NCBI GenBank assembly: GCA_009617715.1
Contig: VTFK01000276.1
Location: 434,001 to 498,000, forward strand
DNA: 64,000 nucleotides
Source: Plectrocnemia conspersa
Taxonomy: Eukaryota > Arthropoda > Insecta > Trichoptera > Polycentropodidae
Reading direction: 5' to 3'
The translations under genes were made by a program, and so were the position numbers. This document shows positions 12,277 to 23,160 of this stretch, in pieces; within the stretch, counting starts at the first letter, position 1, and each line of letters opens with the position of its first letter. The notes below the pieces were generated by a model. The model had not been told where the DNA came from and ran no database searches. It was given only the letters and a program-made list of their open reading frames with translations.

Positions 12277-12692
12277 AGTAAATGATTTTTGGCAACTGTA
12301 ATAAACACAACAGATTTTTAATTCAGGCGGCTTCCATAAATTATGACACAGGTTCAGGGGAGGGGTCAGCGGAGTTGTAACAATGTAAAACAAGCAGGAG
12401 TCTAGCGAAATTACATATTTATGACATAGGGGGAGGAGGGGTAAAAATACATTTAAACGCTGTGATATCATTTATGAAAGTCATCTTATTTATTTCCCTT
12501 TTTAGATTTAAATATAATTTTCTTTAATATTTTACTATGTTTTATATAATTTGTAAATTAATAATTATTTTTAAGTCTAATTAATAATATTTACTATTTA
12601 ATTTTTTATGAAAAATATTATTCTTTACAAAAATAAAATAATGAATAATGGCCAAATTAAACGCTGTTACAGCCAAACTGTAAATGTCAGAA
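12277..12692 (+). repeat. Dispersed repeat pair, copy 1
   Basis: It ends with AATGGCCAAATTAAACGCTG then TTACAGCCAAACTGTAAATGTC, matching 17648-17690. A G-rich block (AGGGGGAGGAGGGG) stands about 225 bp before that end; the second copy has a like block at a similar distance. The same order suggests one element family, identity unknown. Confidence 0.45.
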
Positions 12693-12755
12693 CATCGGTT
12701 ATGATGGGTTTTTCTCTCGACTTACGATGAAAAAAGTTGAAACTTTTAGTACGCG

Positions 12756-12799
12756 CATCTCGTATACATCACCAGACGTCTGGTGATGTATACGAGATG
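12756..12799. repeat. Perfect 44-bp palindrome with no spacer
   Basis: The centre is CCAGACGTCTGG (between 12777 and 12778). Each 22-base arm pairs without a mismatch outward to CATCTCG.../...CGAGATG. It sits in a short GC-richer patch. Such spacerless palindromes are unstable and usually recent. Confidence 0.95.
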
Positions 12800-13269
12800 T
12801 ATATAAGAATGAAAGCGACGAAAATGTATCTATGATGTGTTTATTACCGTTCTTCGTCGACGATTCGCCTTCGAGTTGCTGAATGTTGACTGGTGCATCA
12901 AAGAGGTAAGACTTTCCGTTAGCTAAGGTGACCAGACATTCTCCTTTGAGGAGGATTGTCTTCCTTTGAAGAGGATTGTACTTATTTTTTCAAAATTTTG
13001 CCTGCTTTTGTTTTCCTTGAATAACATTTTCCAAAATTATATATTTTCATTTTTTTTTTATTTTCATTTTTTTTTGACCTTAAAAAAAAATATATCATTT
13101 TTAGCTCCCGCAGCAATTTGCCCTCAAACAAAAATTTCCGATATGGCCTTTTTATTTTTAGTATCCTCTTGATATTTGCAAAATCTTATCATGATAGCCA
13201 ATATATAAAAAGTCTTCTTCTTATCGTTACTACAAAGTTATTATTATTTTTTAATAGTTCGAGTTTAAC

Positions 13270-13629
13270 GATGATACGGTTCAAAGGAAGTTAACGCTTG
13301 TGATACCAACCTACAACCAAACTACCGAGCATAAAGAACGCCAAGATACAGGTGAACGCAGGCAAGCATTACTCTCGTCGCTCACTGGCTGTGGCAGATG
13401 CTCGTCCTCACCCCGAAGAAGCGCAAGCAATACTCGATTTCTCAACATCCTGATGCATTCTGAACGGACTAAGCAAGGCAGATTGTCACTGCAACAATAT
13501 GGATTTCACCTTAGACGCTCTACGATAAATGTCTTCACAGCCGCAGAAATCAGTACTCGGACCAGCCTTATGAAATATCATATACAAATTTTAAAAAAAT
13601 ACCATAATGACCACCTTAGTTTTGTGTTT
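13270..13629 (+). mobile_element. R1-like retrotransposon RT fragment
   Basis: The plus strand reads RLSLQQYGFHLRRSTIN (about 13480-13535), then, after a frameshift, KSVLGPALWNIIYK (about 13544-13590). Both are typical RT boxes of R1-clade LINEs (QYGFR.GRST and PQGSVLGPALWN). The stretch between the two boxes is far shorter than normal, so about 100 residues are deleted. Confidence 0.6.
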
Positions 13630-13771
13630 AATAGAACTTGTACAGTCCACTCTGTGCTGCTGACGCGAGCAGTCGCATTCGCGCTTCGCTCCGTTGTCGT
13701 AGAAAGGACACCCCCGCTACCGTTCTGCAACGATAGACACGCCCACTGCAATCAACTACAAAGACAGCACC

Positions 13772-14104
13772 ATGAAAAAGGCGCAGACGCGAAAACGTTC
13801 TCTTGGAACGTTGAAGGTATACCTAAACGCTTCACCGTCAACTTCAGGCCTGCCAGACCATGAGTGGCAGGTACCCAAAAAAACTTCTAAAGTTTCCCAG
13901 GATGCCAAGATGCCACCAACCACGAGCCACAACAGATATGAAAAGCTTCCTGAAGTGATCGAAAGGAAGCAACAGAGGATACCGCCTGTAATCGTAGAGA
14001 TTCACCTCCAGACGATCGAATTAATCAAGTCGATCACAAAAACATCAAACTTCTCGTTGCGATACACGGGAAGTGCGCGTCGTTTGAAGCCTGCGCGTTG
14101 TTAA
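13772..14104 (+). pseudogene. gag-like ORF1 remnant of the Jockey-type element
   Basis: The 110-codon frame starts MKKAQTRKRSLG and contains IPPVIVEIHLQTIELIKSIT and NFSLRYTGSAR, the segment that precedes the zinc knuckles in Jockey-clade gag. After 14104 the family wording continues in another frame (INGLKGQRAFHTF). A coiled C-terminal piece (about 14355-14460) lies in yet another frame, so the gene is frameshifted. No CCHC knuckles remain visible. Confidence 0.65.
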
Positions 14105-14444
14105 TAAATGGACTGAAGGGCCAACGCGCCTTTCACACATTCACCGCCGAGGTGGAGGAGACCATCCGGCCAAAAAACTAACAAAACCAGCGTTGGTAAA
14201 AACCTCAACCACCCCAGCAGTGATTTCATCAGCCACTTCATGGAACGCCCAGGTTGGCGCCGCACCAGCACCAATAAACAAGGTGCACAACGACCCCAAT
14301 CCAGGCAGCCTAAGGAGCCCCTCTCAGACGCAATGTAAACTTCAGAGCTACGCAGGATGTTGCTCGTTCTTCAAGAAATCAGGATCAAAGCTGGAAAGTG
14401 TGCCAGCAAAATGGAGATCGCCTTGATGATGGTCGAATATCTCG

Positions 14445-14783
14445 ATGTGCTCTTCGAAGGTGGGGCTCAACGTTTTGACGTGGAATTCACGCGGATTCCG
14501 AAATAAAACTGGAGATCTGAAACTGCTGATCAGTGAGTATAAAATTGATATTGTAGTAATCACTGAATCTTACCTCAAACCACACGTCAACGTTTTTATA
14601 TCAAACTTTGTCTGCCTTCGGAGGGACTGTCTCTCAAGGCCAGTCGGAGGGGTCGCCATATTTGTAAAAAAATCAATTAAACACGCGCGCATTACAACAA
14701 ACTCGACTAATCTCGAAACCGTCGCGATACAAATTAAGCACGCTAACAAATTAATAATAATTGTTTTTAATAACGTTTTTTAA
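14445..14783 (+). pseudogene. Truncated endonuclease (APE-type) of the Jockey-like element
   Basis: The frame holds LNVLTWNSRGF (the Asn metal site of APE endonucleases), IDIVVITESYL (the Glu site) and GGVAIFVKKSIKH. It covers only about the first 100 residues of the domain and then runs into 3' UTR sequence. The catalytic His/Asp region and the reverse transcriptase are absent. Confidence 0.75.
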
Positions 14784-14991
14784 AATTTGTAAGAGGTTTT
14801 ATGTATTTTTCCTGTAATTTAGTGTACTTACGTATAATTTATTGTTCTTTTTATGTTATTGTATAACTTAACAAAATTGAAAACAATGTAAAAGGTTATG
14901 AACCAGTATTGTGAATGTAATATATCTGTATGCTTTTATACCTATGTCTATTTTGAAATAAACTTTTATAAAAAAAAAAAATAGAACTTGT

Positions 14992-15528
14992 TAATATCTT
15001 AGTAGTTCGATAGTCATCTTGATCCGCTTAACTATTTTAAAATGAGAGTTGTTAAAAGATCGTAACTTAGTTAATAAAAATCCTAAAGAAAAAATAATGA
15101 TGGCAAAAATGTACTATATTAGAAATTGAAATAAAATATAAAACTATTTTTTACACATTATTATTTAATACATACATAAACCTACCAGATTCTTGCAGCT
15201 CTTTGGTGGATGAAAGTTTTTATAATGCCCAGTTTAATAATGGTAAGGTTTACCAATAAGAAATTAATAAATAAAATGTATGTTCAATATTGATTATTTT
15301 AACTAATATTAATAGATTCCGAGCAGCGTGTCTTGTGGCTTGGTGTTCATGTGTCGATTGTGGCCTTTCAGCTATACTTTGAACTATAGGACTGTATAGA
15401 AGCATTGCAGCGATGATGCATGCGACGGCCACAACCGCGCGGCTACGATGAGTCGAAACAAGTATCGCCACATTAGTCGTGCGACTATCGAACAGAAAGT
15501 GTGTACTTATTGCAGATAAAAATAAGTA
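14992..15528. other. AT-rich DNA between two elements
   Basis: A minus-strand frame at 15250-15471 (AVVAVACIIAAMLLYSPIV) is hydrophobic and GC-richer. It may belong to the neighbouring Harbinger remnant, but I recognise no family. Confidence 0.4.
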
Positions 15529-15681
15529 ATGGAGGAAGTTTCATCTCAAAATGAGGGATATTTAATTAATTTGGTTGCTGGACGTCCCTGTCTGTAGGAC
15601 AGCTCAAATAGTAATTACAAAAGTTCAAACATAAGAAAATTTGTGGAGTTAAATAGGCTTGCAGCTAAATAAAAATCAAAA
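15529..15681 (+). pseudogene. MADF (Myb/SANT-like) domain remnant of a Harbinger element
   Basis: From ATG at 15529 the plus strand reads MEEVSSQNEGYLINLVAGRP, then CL, a stop where Trp is expected, and DSSNSNYKSSNIRKF. The pattern LI.LV..RPCLWD....YK matches the start of MADF domains. PIF/Harbinger elements carry such a DNA-binding ORF beside the transposase, and the transposase lies 19 bp away on the other strand. The frame ends after about 50 codons, so only part of the domain remains. Confidence 0.6.
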
Positions 15682-15699
15682 GTATTTTTATTATTATTT

Positions 15700-16212
15700 T
15701 TATTGTAATCTATTTACAACATTTTCCTGCCTAGAAATTCCATCACTTTCTGAACAAAAGAAATCTTTTAGCTTGTCGCGAATATGTTCGCCACTATAAT
15801 AGGCATAACTTTGTGCTTTCGCTAAATCAAGCATGTTCTCAGATGGTCTTTGTGTTTCATCATATACATAATATGCATTTTCTACAGCACGTGAAAGCCT
15901 ATAATTGAAAATTTTCATATGTCGATCCAATCTTTCATTTCTCATAATAGAGTTAATGCAATAGAGTTTCATCATGTAGGTACTAAGAGGAAAAGTTTGA
16001 TCTTCAATCATAAAAATTGGTAATGGTTTGTTAGTACAAGGTAAAGGCTTTGGTCCCGGAATGTTATAATTGTTGTTTGCTACATTCTTTCCCATAGCTG
16101 ACTTTCTAAATATACCACTATCTCCCTCTTTTCCATATGAATCAGCATTAGTTAAAATAAATTTATAATTAGCATCAATTATTGCTAATAATACGATAGA
16201 AAAAATAAGCAA
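15700..16212 (-). pseudogene. PIF/Harbinger transposase fragment (DDE superfamily)
   Basis: 170 codons. LLAIIDANYKFILTNADSYG then GKEGDSGIF matches the block around the second catalytic Asp in HARBI1-like proteins. IEDQTFPLSTYMM is the next block (usually GDEAFPL). NYRLSRAVENAYYV and REKF-like DKLKDFF..SESDGIS follow in order. Intact members are about 350-400 aa, so the N-terminal half is missing, and altered motif residues suggest decay. It converges with the MADF remnant. Confidence 0.8.
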
Positions 16213-16314
16213 AAAACCTAAGATACAAATTCACATACTGCAGAATGTTAGATTTTTTGGATAAGAAAGACAGGGTATAATCAGCATTGTAGATGATAAT
16301 ATTTAGTTCCACCG

Positions 16315-16620
16315 ACCCTCTCTAGAGGTATCCCACCGTTCCTGCCATTTCTCTCTAGCTTCTTCATTTACCTGCCCTGCTTGCCTTTCCAGTCCAAGCA
16401 AGTCGACAGGTGGGATGCCAGCTATCGCTAGGGTGGCATCTTCTGACACCATGGCCAGACTGAGCCTCGTTCTCTCTAACTTCGTTGAGTCTGCCCATAG
16501 AGAAGGATGGAGCGGACCACTTCGTTATACAAGTTTCGTCTTTTGTACTTAGGTCAGCCAACGTTCGGCATCAGTCTGACGAGTTCTTCGCCCATGCGAG
16601 CCGCCTTCGTTACCTCCACT
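16315..16620 (-). mobile_element. R1-clade LINE, C-terminal RT fragment
   Basis: The minus strand reads VTKAARMGEELVRLMPNVG, a stop, PKYKRRNLYNEVVRSILLYG, then in a shifted frame TKLERTRLSLAMVSEDATLA, IAGIPPVDLLGLERQAGQV and REKWQERWDTSREGRW. This is the thumb and C-terminal region of R1-type ORF2 (usual wording: LLYGAP.WA, AG.PP.DLLA.ER, RWQ..WD...KGRWT). The segment usually following LLYG is deleted. Confidence 0.8.
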
Positions 16621-16799
16621 TCTGTATATGTTCCTGATATTGCTGTCGATCTTCTTCTTTGGCTACTAAAACGACGCTACGTTCGCCAACGTCTGGATAA
16701 CACTCTTCTCATTTTGAGGTTTCACCAGTACACAGGTCTTCGACAGTTTTTGCCAAGAAGATGCGCAAGAGATCACTAAGCCTAGTGCATCAGTCACCT

Positions 16800-17240
16800 A
16801 TACATTGTAATAACATGTAACATATTACTAAATATTCAATAGAATACTACTGCAGCGGCTCAATCTGTGTATAATTGACACCTGTCGGCAAAATATCATG
16901 TTTTAAAAACACTTTACAATTATATTAGTTATTTACATTGCTACGATACGCTTAAATTGCATATAATTACACAAATTGTTACTTAAAAATAGAAAAATAT
17001 ATTAAGACGTTGGAATTAAAAGTAAAATATATTTTACAATCAAACAATCACCTATATTCAGAATTTTCGCTGTGTGGAATTTTCATATGCGCAATAATCT
17101 AGTCACTGTCCTCTCTCGATCATTGTTGCAACATAACTGATATGCAAAATTAAATACTTATATAAATAGCAAAAATTTGTTGTATTATGTGTTTGAGCAT
17201 GTATGTTATATTGAAAAACAATCTAGGAAAGAAAACGAAT
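16800..17240. other. AT-rich DNA, nothing recognised
   Basis: No supported feature. Confidence 0.5.
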
Positions 17241-17339
17241 CCTAAAAATTATATTTTTCACAAAAAAATACCATGGAAAAAATTTGCTTGGGTGACAACG
17301 TCCTACAAAATGACGTCCCCTGAGGTTGGCGTTTAATGC

Positions 17340-17692
17340 GACCAGCAATAACCTTCTGCTCGCACTTTAGAAATAAGAAGGGGGGGGAGGAGATAAAAAT
17401 AATACAATTGGCTACAAAAAGATTCATGCTAGATTTCACGTTATGAGATCGAATATTTATTTCTAAAGCCGCAATTAAGCACGGGTAAAGTGCTCTATAA
17501 CGAGGTAATTTTTTTAATAGTATTTTTAAATATTTTAGCCACAATAATTATTAAATAATAATTTAAGCCATTATATATTATTTAAAAATTATAAGTTTGT
17601 TTAATAAGTAGGAAAAATACTACTTGTAACAAAATTAAAATAAAATTATAATGGTCAATGTAAACGTTGTTAAAGCCAAACTGTCAAACAAA
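17340..17692 (+). repeat. Dispersed repeat pair, copy 2
   Basis: A G-rich block (AAGGGGGGGGAGGAG, about 17378) is followed about 270 bp later by AATGGTCAATGTAAACGTTG and TTAAAGCCAAACTGTC, the counterpart of the copy 1 end at about 12650-12690. AT-rich sequence lies between. Confidence 0.45.
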
Positions 17693-17699
17693 TTTCAAG

Positions 17700-20600
17700 G
17701 TTAAAAAAAAAGTCGTGAATCTGACAATAGCAAACTTTTATGAGCCATATTTCAATAGCGTCGACTTTTTGTGGCCTTTCACCTAATTGGTGGGACTTAA
17801 GAGCAGCCACCGAAATCCATGGAATATAAAGATGATTAAAAACACCTGCAAGTAGGATAATTATAACTTGTACTACACTCCAGCTCACACGGAGCACTTC
17901 TTACTTTCTTAAAATGATATATATTATGTATTAAATATCTGGTTACCTTAGTACTAAGGATGTTTACATAATTGATTTATTATTCTTCATATTGCTTTAT
18001 TCTGCGCTACTCAAGTCAATCAAATACTGCAGTTGAAGAATATATTTAGGATTTGCATCGACCATTTTTCTTTTGAAAATACAACTCACAAAAATAAATA
18101 CTTGAACACGAATATAAACATGTTTTTGATTTCAGAACCAGTCCATATTTCAATGCTCAACAGTTCTTTATATGTCATATTTAATTTAAACCTTTTCAAA
18201 TTATGTTCGGTTCTGTCTGACTCAATATATACATAAACTTAAGTTTGTCGGCCTCTATGTTAGTGAAAACAATATTTTATACGATATTATTTAGCTTATG
18301 TTTACATATATTTGTATAATTTTTCACAGAAAACGATTAGTGGTTCATCCATCAATAGTTTGCGTCGATAATATTACATATAGTCTTGAAGAAATTGAAT
18401 CCATGTAATTGATGTGAATGATACGGAAATTACAAAAAGTTCGGACGAAGCTAAGGTGTTGACACTGGCCGTGCAATGCTCCTCGTCAAAACAGTGGTAA
18501 AGGACTGAAAATAAAGAGTTCACTGTAATGATTAATAAATTTTAATTTTAATAAACAAATATTTGAACTTTAACTTAAAAAACTTAAAATCAGCAGATAA
18601 TTCATTACTGTAAAAAATGAAATCGCTTAAAAATAAATACAAATTTCAACCTTAAGAACTTGAAATTACATAGTAAGTGCAGACCAGAAAAAGGTATAAA
18701 TGTTAGTTAGAGCTTTTTCTACACATTATGAATTCATTAAAAAAATTTAGTCACGTCAAACTGATAACAAAGTAACTAGAGCAATATATAAAATATAAAC
18801 ATCTGCGATAGATAACGATCAGCCTTTAACGACTTACAACATTTAAAAAATATTTTTTTTGTAAACAAAGTATTCAGTCATATTTTGATTAATAAAATTG
18901 TACTTTAAAAAGATTTTTATATAGAAGTTTTATACATGTCACAAGAAATATGAACCCTTTTTCTGGCGTTGGCTTAATTTTGATCTGCCGTTAAAAACGA
19001 ATTTGTGTATTTATGTAAGGTAAATAAAACATATAATTTTTATTTAATATTTATTTATTAATGTTATTTGAGCATCGTAATTGAAATGTAAATTAGCAGT
19101 AAGATAAATAAAAATACAACTTTACGATTAAAAACAATGCTTTATTATTTGGAATGCATTTTATATATCGCAGTAATGAAGGAACTAGCGAAATACTATC
19201 AGGAATTGAACATATAATTAAGCTACTGTATTTTAATGGACTCATACAAAATACTGTATGTGGTTTTGGTGTAGACACTATTTTTCTCTAAAAATCACCA
19301 CTTCACAATCGTTAGCAATATACGTCGATAATACAATCTATATAATACTATTATTATAATAAGAAGATCAATCGATTGGTCGAATGTATGTAAATAATAG
19401 AATTTCTATTTAAACATAACACAATTTGTACACACAACATCCATAACATGATTTATAATATAAACATATTAACACCTGCGATTAATAAAGTAAAAAATCA
19501 ATCACTCTTTAGAATATGATAAATTATTAAACAATAATAAAATTATATCAGTATAAATATAAGATTTTGTAATAAAATTATATATTTAATCAATGAAATT
19601 ATCCAGTTCCCTTTCTAATATTGTGCATTACTTGCCGCATCCTCAATTGATAAAGTATTTATGTATAGCCTAATGGAATGCCCCTATTCTTGTGCAAAAT
19701 GGACTTTTATAAATGATTTATTAATGTAATACATTTTATATAAATTAAATAACGACGCTAGATCGCAATTAAAATATTATTTGAGCTATTTAAAAACTAC
19801 CTTATTTTTTGTTGTTTTAGAATCTATAGGCGAACCCATTAACGCTATGGGCTTTATTATTATTTTATTGCGATAAATATAATTTATAAATCTGCAATGA
19901 ATTCTATAGGCACTCCTGTTATTTCTATACATAATAAACTTTCGTAATGATAAAATTTGTGTATCGAATGTGCTTCTATATACTAAACGGGGAATTAGAT
20001 CAGTAATATTTACAATGAAATAACATTTAAAATTTAGAATGAAATATCAATCAATATAATAAAAAAGAGCATTATGAACTTATCAAAAGTATTTGAAAAA
20101 TTACTGTTGAAAAGACTAGAACCATTCTTAGGCGAAAAAATCATACGGGACATAAATAGATAATCAATATAAAATTGGAATAAAAATATTGTTTTTTCAA
20201 TCGAAAGTCCTGTGTTATATCACAAATGCCCACGGTAAATCTAAAATGAAAGACTATGCAGTGATATCAATATGAAAACTATATTGAAAATATCATAGGA
20301 TGATTCACGTTCATCCAAATCAGTCCACTAAAGAACTATTGACCAATAATGAGATACAAGCGCTGTGATTTTCAAGAAAGTCTCATTTTTCTGTCGCATT
20401 GTATTGCCAGATTTTTTAAGAAATCATTGTGTTTCATAGATTTTGAAATATTATTATTAGATTGATATTCTTTAAGCAATGAATATTGATAATATCATAA
20501 AAAAATGTCATTTTTATTGCTTGAAAAATATGTAAAACTATTCTAAACATACATTATAAAATTATTAAACATAGTATGTTTTTAAGGAATTTTGATACTA

Positions 20601-22060
20601 ATTGATATTTCATATTATAAAATATACTTTTATTTGTGATACACAGAATGGAACATTGGTCACTTTACCGTTTAAAAGATAAATTTCTTAGAAATTTCAA
20701 TGAATGCTTTAGTCTTAAGTTAGGATCTCACTATAAATATACTGAAGACTAAGGCCATGGTGATAAAAGTATATAACTTATATATTACAATTGACATTTT
20801 ACATATATAACATTAACGCATAAATATATCTATATCTGTAATCCTCATAAAGTTGTACTGTTATGCATGTTTAGTATTAAAGTAATAATGCAAGATTTGA
20901 AACTGATATGTTATAGACAGATGCCAAAGATTTTATAGACTAAAAAGTATAATTGAATACTTTTGACACGTAATACGGAGACAAAACCATGTTCCTTAAG
21001 TTATAAATGAAAGAAAAAGCCCTTAATGGGAAGGAATAATCTATATTTATTAAAGAACATCCGTAAATGGATTGATCAACGAGAGTTACAAGAAAAACAA
21101 CATTGCTTATAACAGCAATTTGGTCCAACATGTAAAATACATAGTTTTAAATAGTAAAAGTAACTCATATTCCATTCTGTATTGTTATTCCATATACATT
21201 ATTAAAATAATAGAATATAACAAATTATGATCAATTTTACTACTAATCCCCGTTGATTTATAAAATCTACAGCGTGTAACGGTGTTTTTTTAAATTTAAA
21301 TTATGTATTATATAGTATATTGTCTTATTTTTCAACGCCAAAGGGTTGATTTCCTAAAACATAATTTAAGCACCATTTTAATTTAAATACAGCTAAATTC
21401 ACTATTAAATAATTACAAAAATGTCAAATTCGGGCCGAAACAGCAAAATGCACTCACTTTTTTTCCATAATATTTTTTATATCACATAATCAAAAAATAC
21501 AAGCGGCAATAAAAATATACTAAAATGAGTGATCTTGTGTCAATAAGTGATATAGGTGCGTGGCAATACATTAAAAAAATATGTTCAATTGATATATTGA
21601 AAAATATTCTGTATAATAAATTTAAATCTTTTCATAAGTGATTTTGTAGGTACATACATGTGTTTTTGTAATAATATTTATGTTTATATTTTAATCGCAT
21701 ATACAATGACGCACTATCGACATTACATTATATACATATTTCGACACGTCATAGTAGTGTCACTGTATATAATCTTGTCTTTCTACCCGAATTGATTTGG
21801 ACCTTAAATATATCTAGAGATGTTCGAAGTAGAACGTTTTATAAATACGTATGTTGTATATAAACATTTCTTGAAGAGGCGGTTTCATTTGGAAATCAGC
21901 ATATAAATAAATGCAATTCTGGACGTTTTTTTACTAGTACGTTCGATATATCAGAAAAACTTTTTTTTTGGTTCTGGGGGATAGAACCTCACCAGACGCT
22001 ACCATCTCAGAATTTAAATTGGAAGCTGGAGAATTAAGAAGCTCAAAATACCAAACCTTA
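17700..22060. other. AT-rich gene-poor DNA
   Basis: Only short open frames without recognisable similarity. No clear repeats or RNA genes seen by reading. Regulatory DNA cannot be excluded. Confidence 0.5.
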
Positions 22061-22065
22061 TATGG

Positions 22066-22665
22066 GCTTGAACTAGGGTTCTCACTTATTCGTATTTTTA
22101 AGTATTGGAATATTCGTATTTTTTCATTTTCAATACATAATTTTATCAAATTTATTGTAAATATATACAATAGCTAATAACGTCTGGAACGAAATTGATA
22201 CACATAAAGATCAGATCAGGCGCTTATTTTGTGCGGATTTGCATATAAATTAAATAACTATAAATAAATTAACCGTGTTCGAATCTTAACACAAGAAATA
22301 CAAAAACGTAACATGAACTTCAAAAAAATTGCGACGCACACCTGTTTTTGAGATAAGCATTAAACAATAATTAAGTCTTTCCAACATTTTATTACGTTCA
22401 ACGAACGAACGAATTCGGCAGATTAGCACAAATGTTTTTTGAAGGCATAAACGAATTTTTTTGTTGTTGTCTCGCATTTTGAAACAAAATTAAGGAGCAT
22501 AAAGAACCATAAATTTTAGAGCCACACTAGTTACTCAAGTATATTGAGAGAAAAATCTGTGTTGCTCTAGTATACAAATTGTTTTATCCTAAGATTTTTT
22601 CAAATTTCATATAATTGAAAATCGGGCGAATAATCGAATATTCGATTGAGAACCCTAGCTTGAAC
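22066..22665. mobile_element. Non-autonomous hAT element with 8-bp target duplication
   Basis: The element spans 22074-22657 (584 bp). Terminal inverted repeats are TAGGGTTCTC at the left and GAGAACCCTA at the right, each followed inward by ATTCG/CGAAT-rich sequence. The 8-bp target duplication GCTTGAAC is exact at 22066-22073 and 22658-22665. An 8-bp duplication and this TIR style are hAT hallmarks. No transposase is encoded. A related interior occurs at about 7690-7925. Confidence 0.85.
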
Positions 22666-22667
22666 GT

Positions 22668-23160
22668 ACGTCATACCGCCCATACGTCAAAACTGACGCA
22701 TTGAATTGCTTGGTAGTGGCGCATCGCATTTGGAAACCACGAGATCATAGAAGGATGTAGATTGCTACAATAATCACGGAAGCTTATATGTTTAATTTGG
22801 GGATGGTCAAACCATTGAGCATGCGTCAAAATGTTTTCCACATATAGGAATGGCAAAAACATATTGCAGTAGAGTGTTGCCATAATGGGCACGGAAGCTT
22901 AAACGCTTAATTTGGAAATGGCCAAGCTAGAAGCCACAGTGACTATGGAGGCTTAAACGCTTAATTTAGGAAGGGCATACCACTGCACATGTGTCAAAAG
23001 TGGTATATTTGGAAGCTTCATGATCAGTGAAGGATTTAGAACCACGTTACAATGGCCATGGAAGATTAAAAGCTTAATTTTGAAATGGCCAAACCATTGC
23101 GTATGCGTCAAAAGTGACGCATTGCATGATTGAAAGTGGTGCAATGCATAAAGGTTAAAG
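22668..23160. repeat. Degenerate tandem array
   Basis: A core like GGAAGCTTAAACGCTTAATT followed by TGGAAATGGCCAAACCATTG recurs near 22778, 22893, 22948 and 23060. The strings GCGTCAAAA and TGACGCATTG recur between cores. Spacing is uneven (about 55-115 bp), as in an old satellite-like array with deletions. Confidence 0.75.

Larger units (their letters stand above)
13642..14979 (+). mobile_element. Jockey-type LINE, internally deleted, with target-site duplication
   Basis: The 12-bp string AATAGAACTTGT occurs at 13630-13641 and 14980-14991, flanking a poly(A)-tailed element: a target-site duplication. Between them are a gag-like region in shifted frames (IPPVIVEIHLQTIELIKSIT, NFSLRYTG, then INGLKGQRAFHTFTAEVEE) and an endonuclease N-terminus (GLNVLTWNSRGF, IDIVVITESYLKPH, GGVAIFVKKSIKH). 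The endonuclease frame stops at 14783. The rest of ORF2, including all of the RT, is missing. About 200 bp of 3' UTR with AATAAACTTTTATA and a poly(A) tail follow. It seems 5'- and 3'-complete but lost its middle, unlike the usual 5' truncation. Confidence 0.85.

Noticed and set aside
13300..13863. 187-codon plus-strand ORF read as one protein
   Set aside because: It crosses the Jockey insertion boundary at 13641, so it is a chimera of R1-like sequence and Jockey 5' sequence.
21934..22177. Two overlapping frames on opposite strands
   Set aside because: They overlap the hAT left end and flank, and neither matches a protein family.
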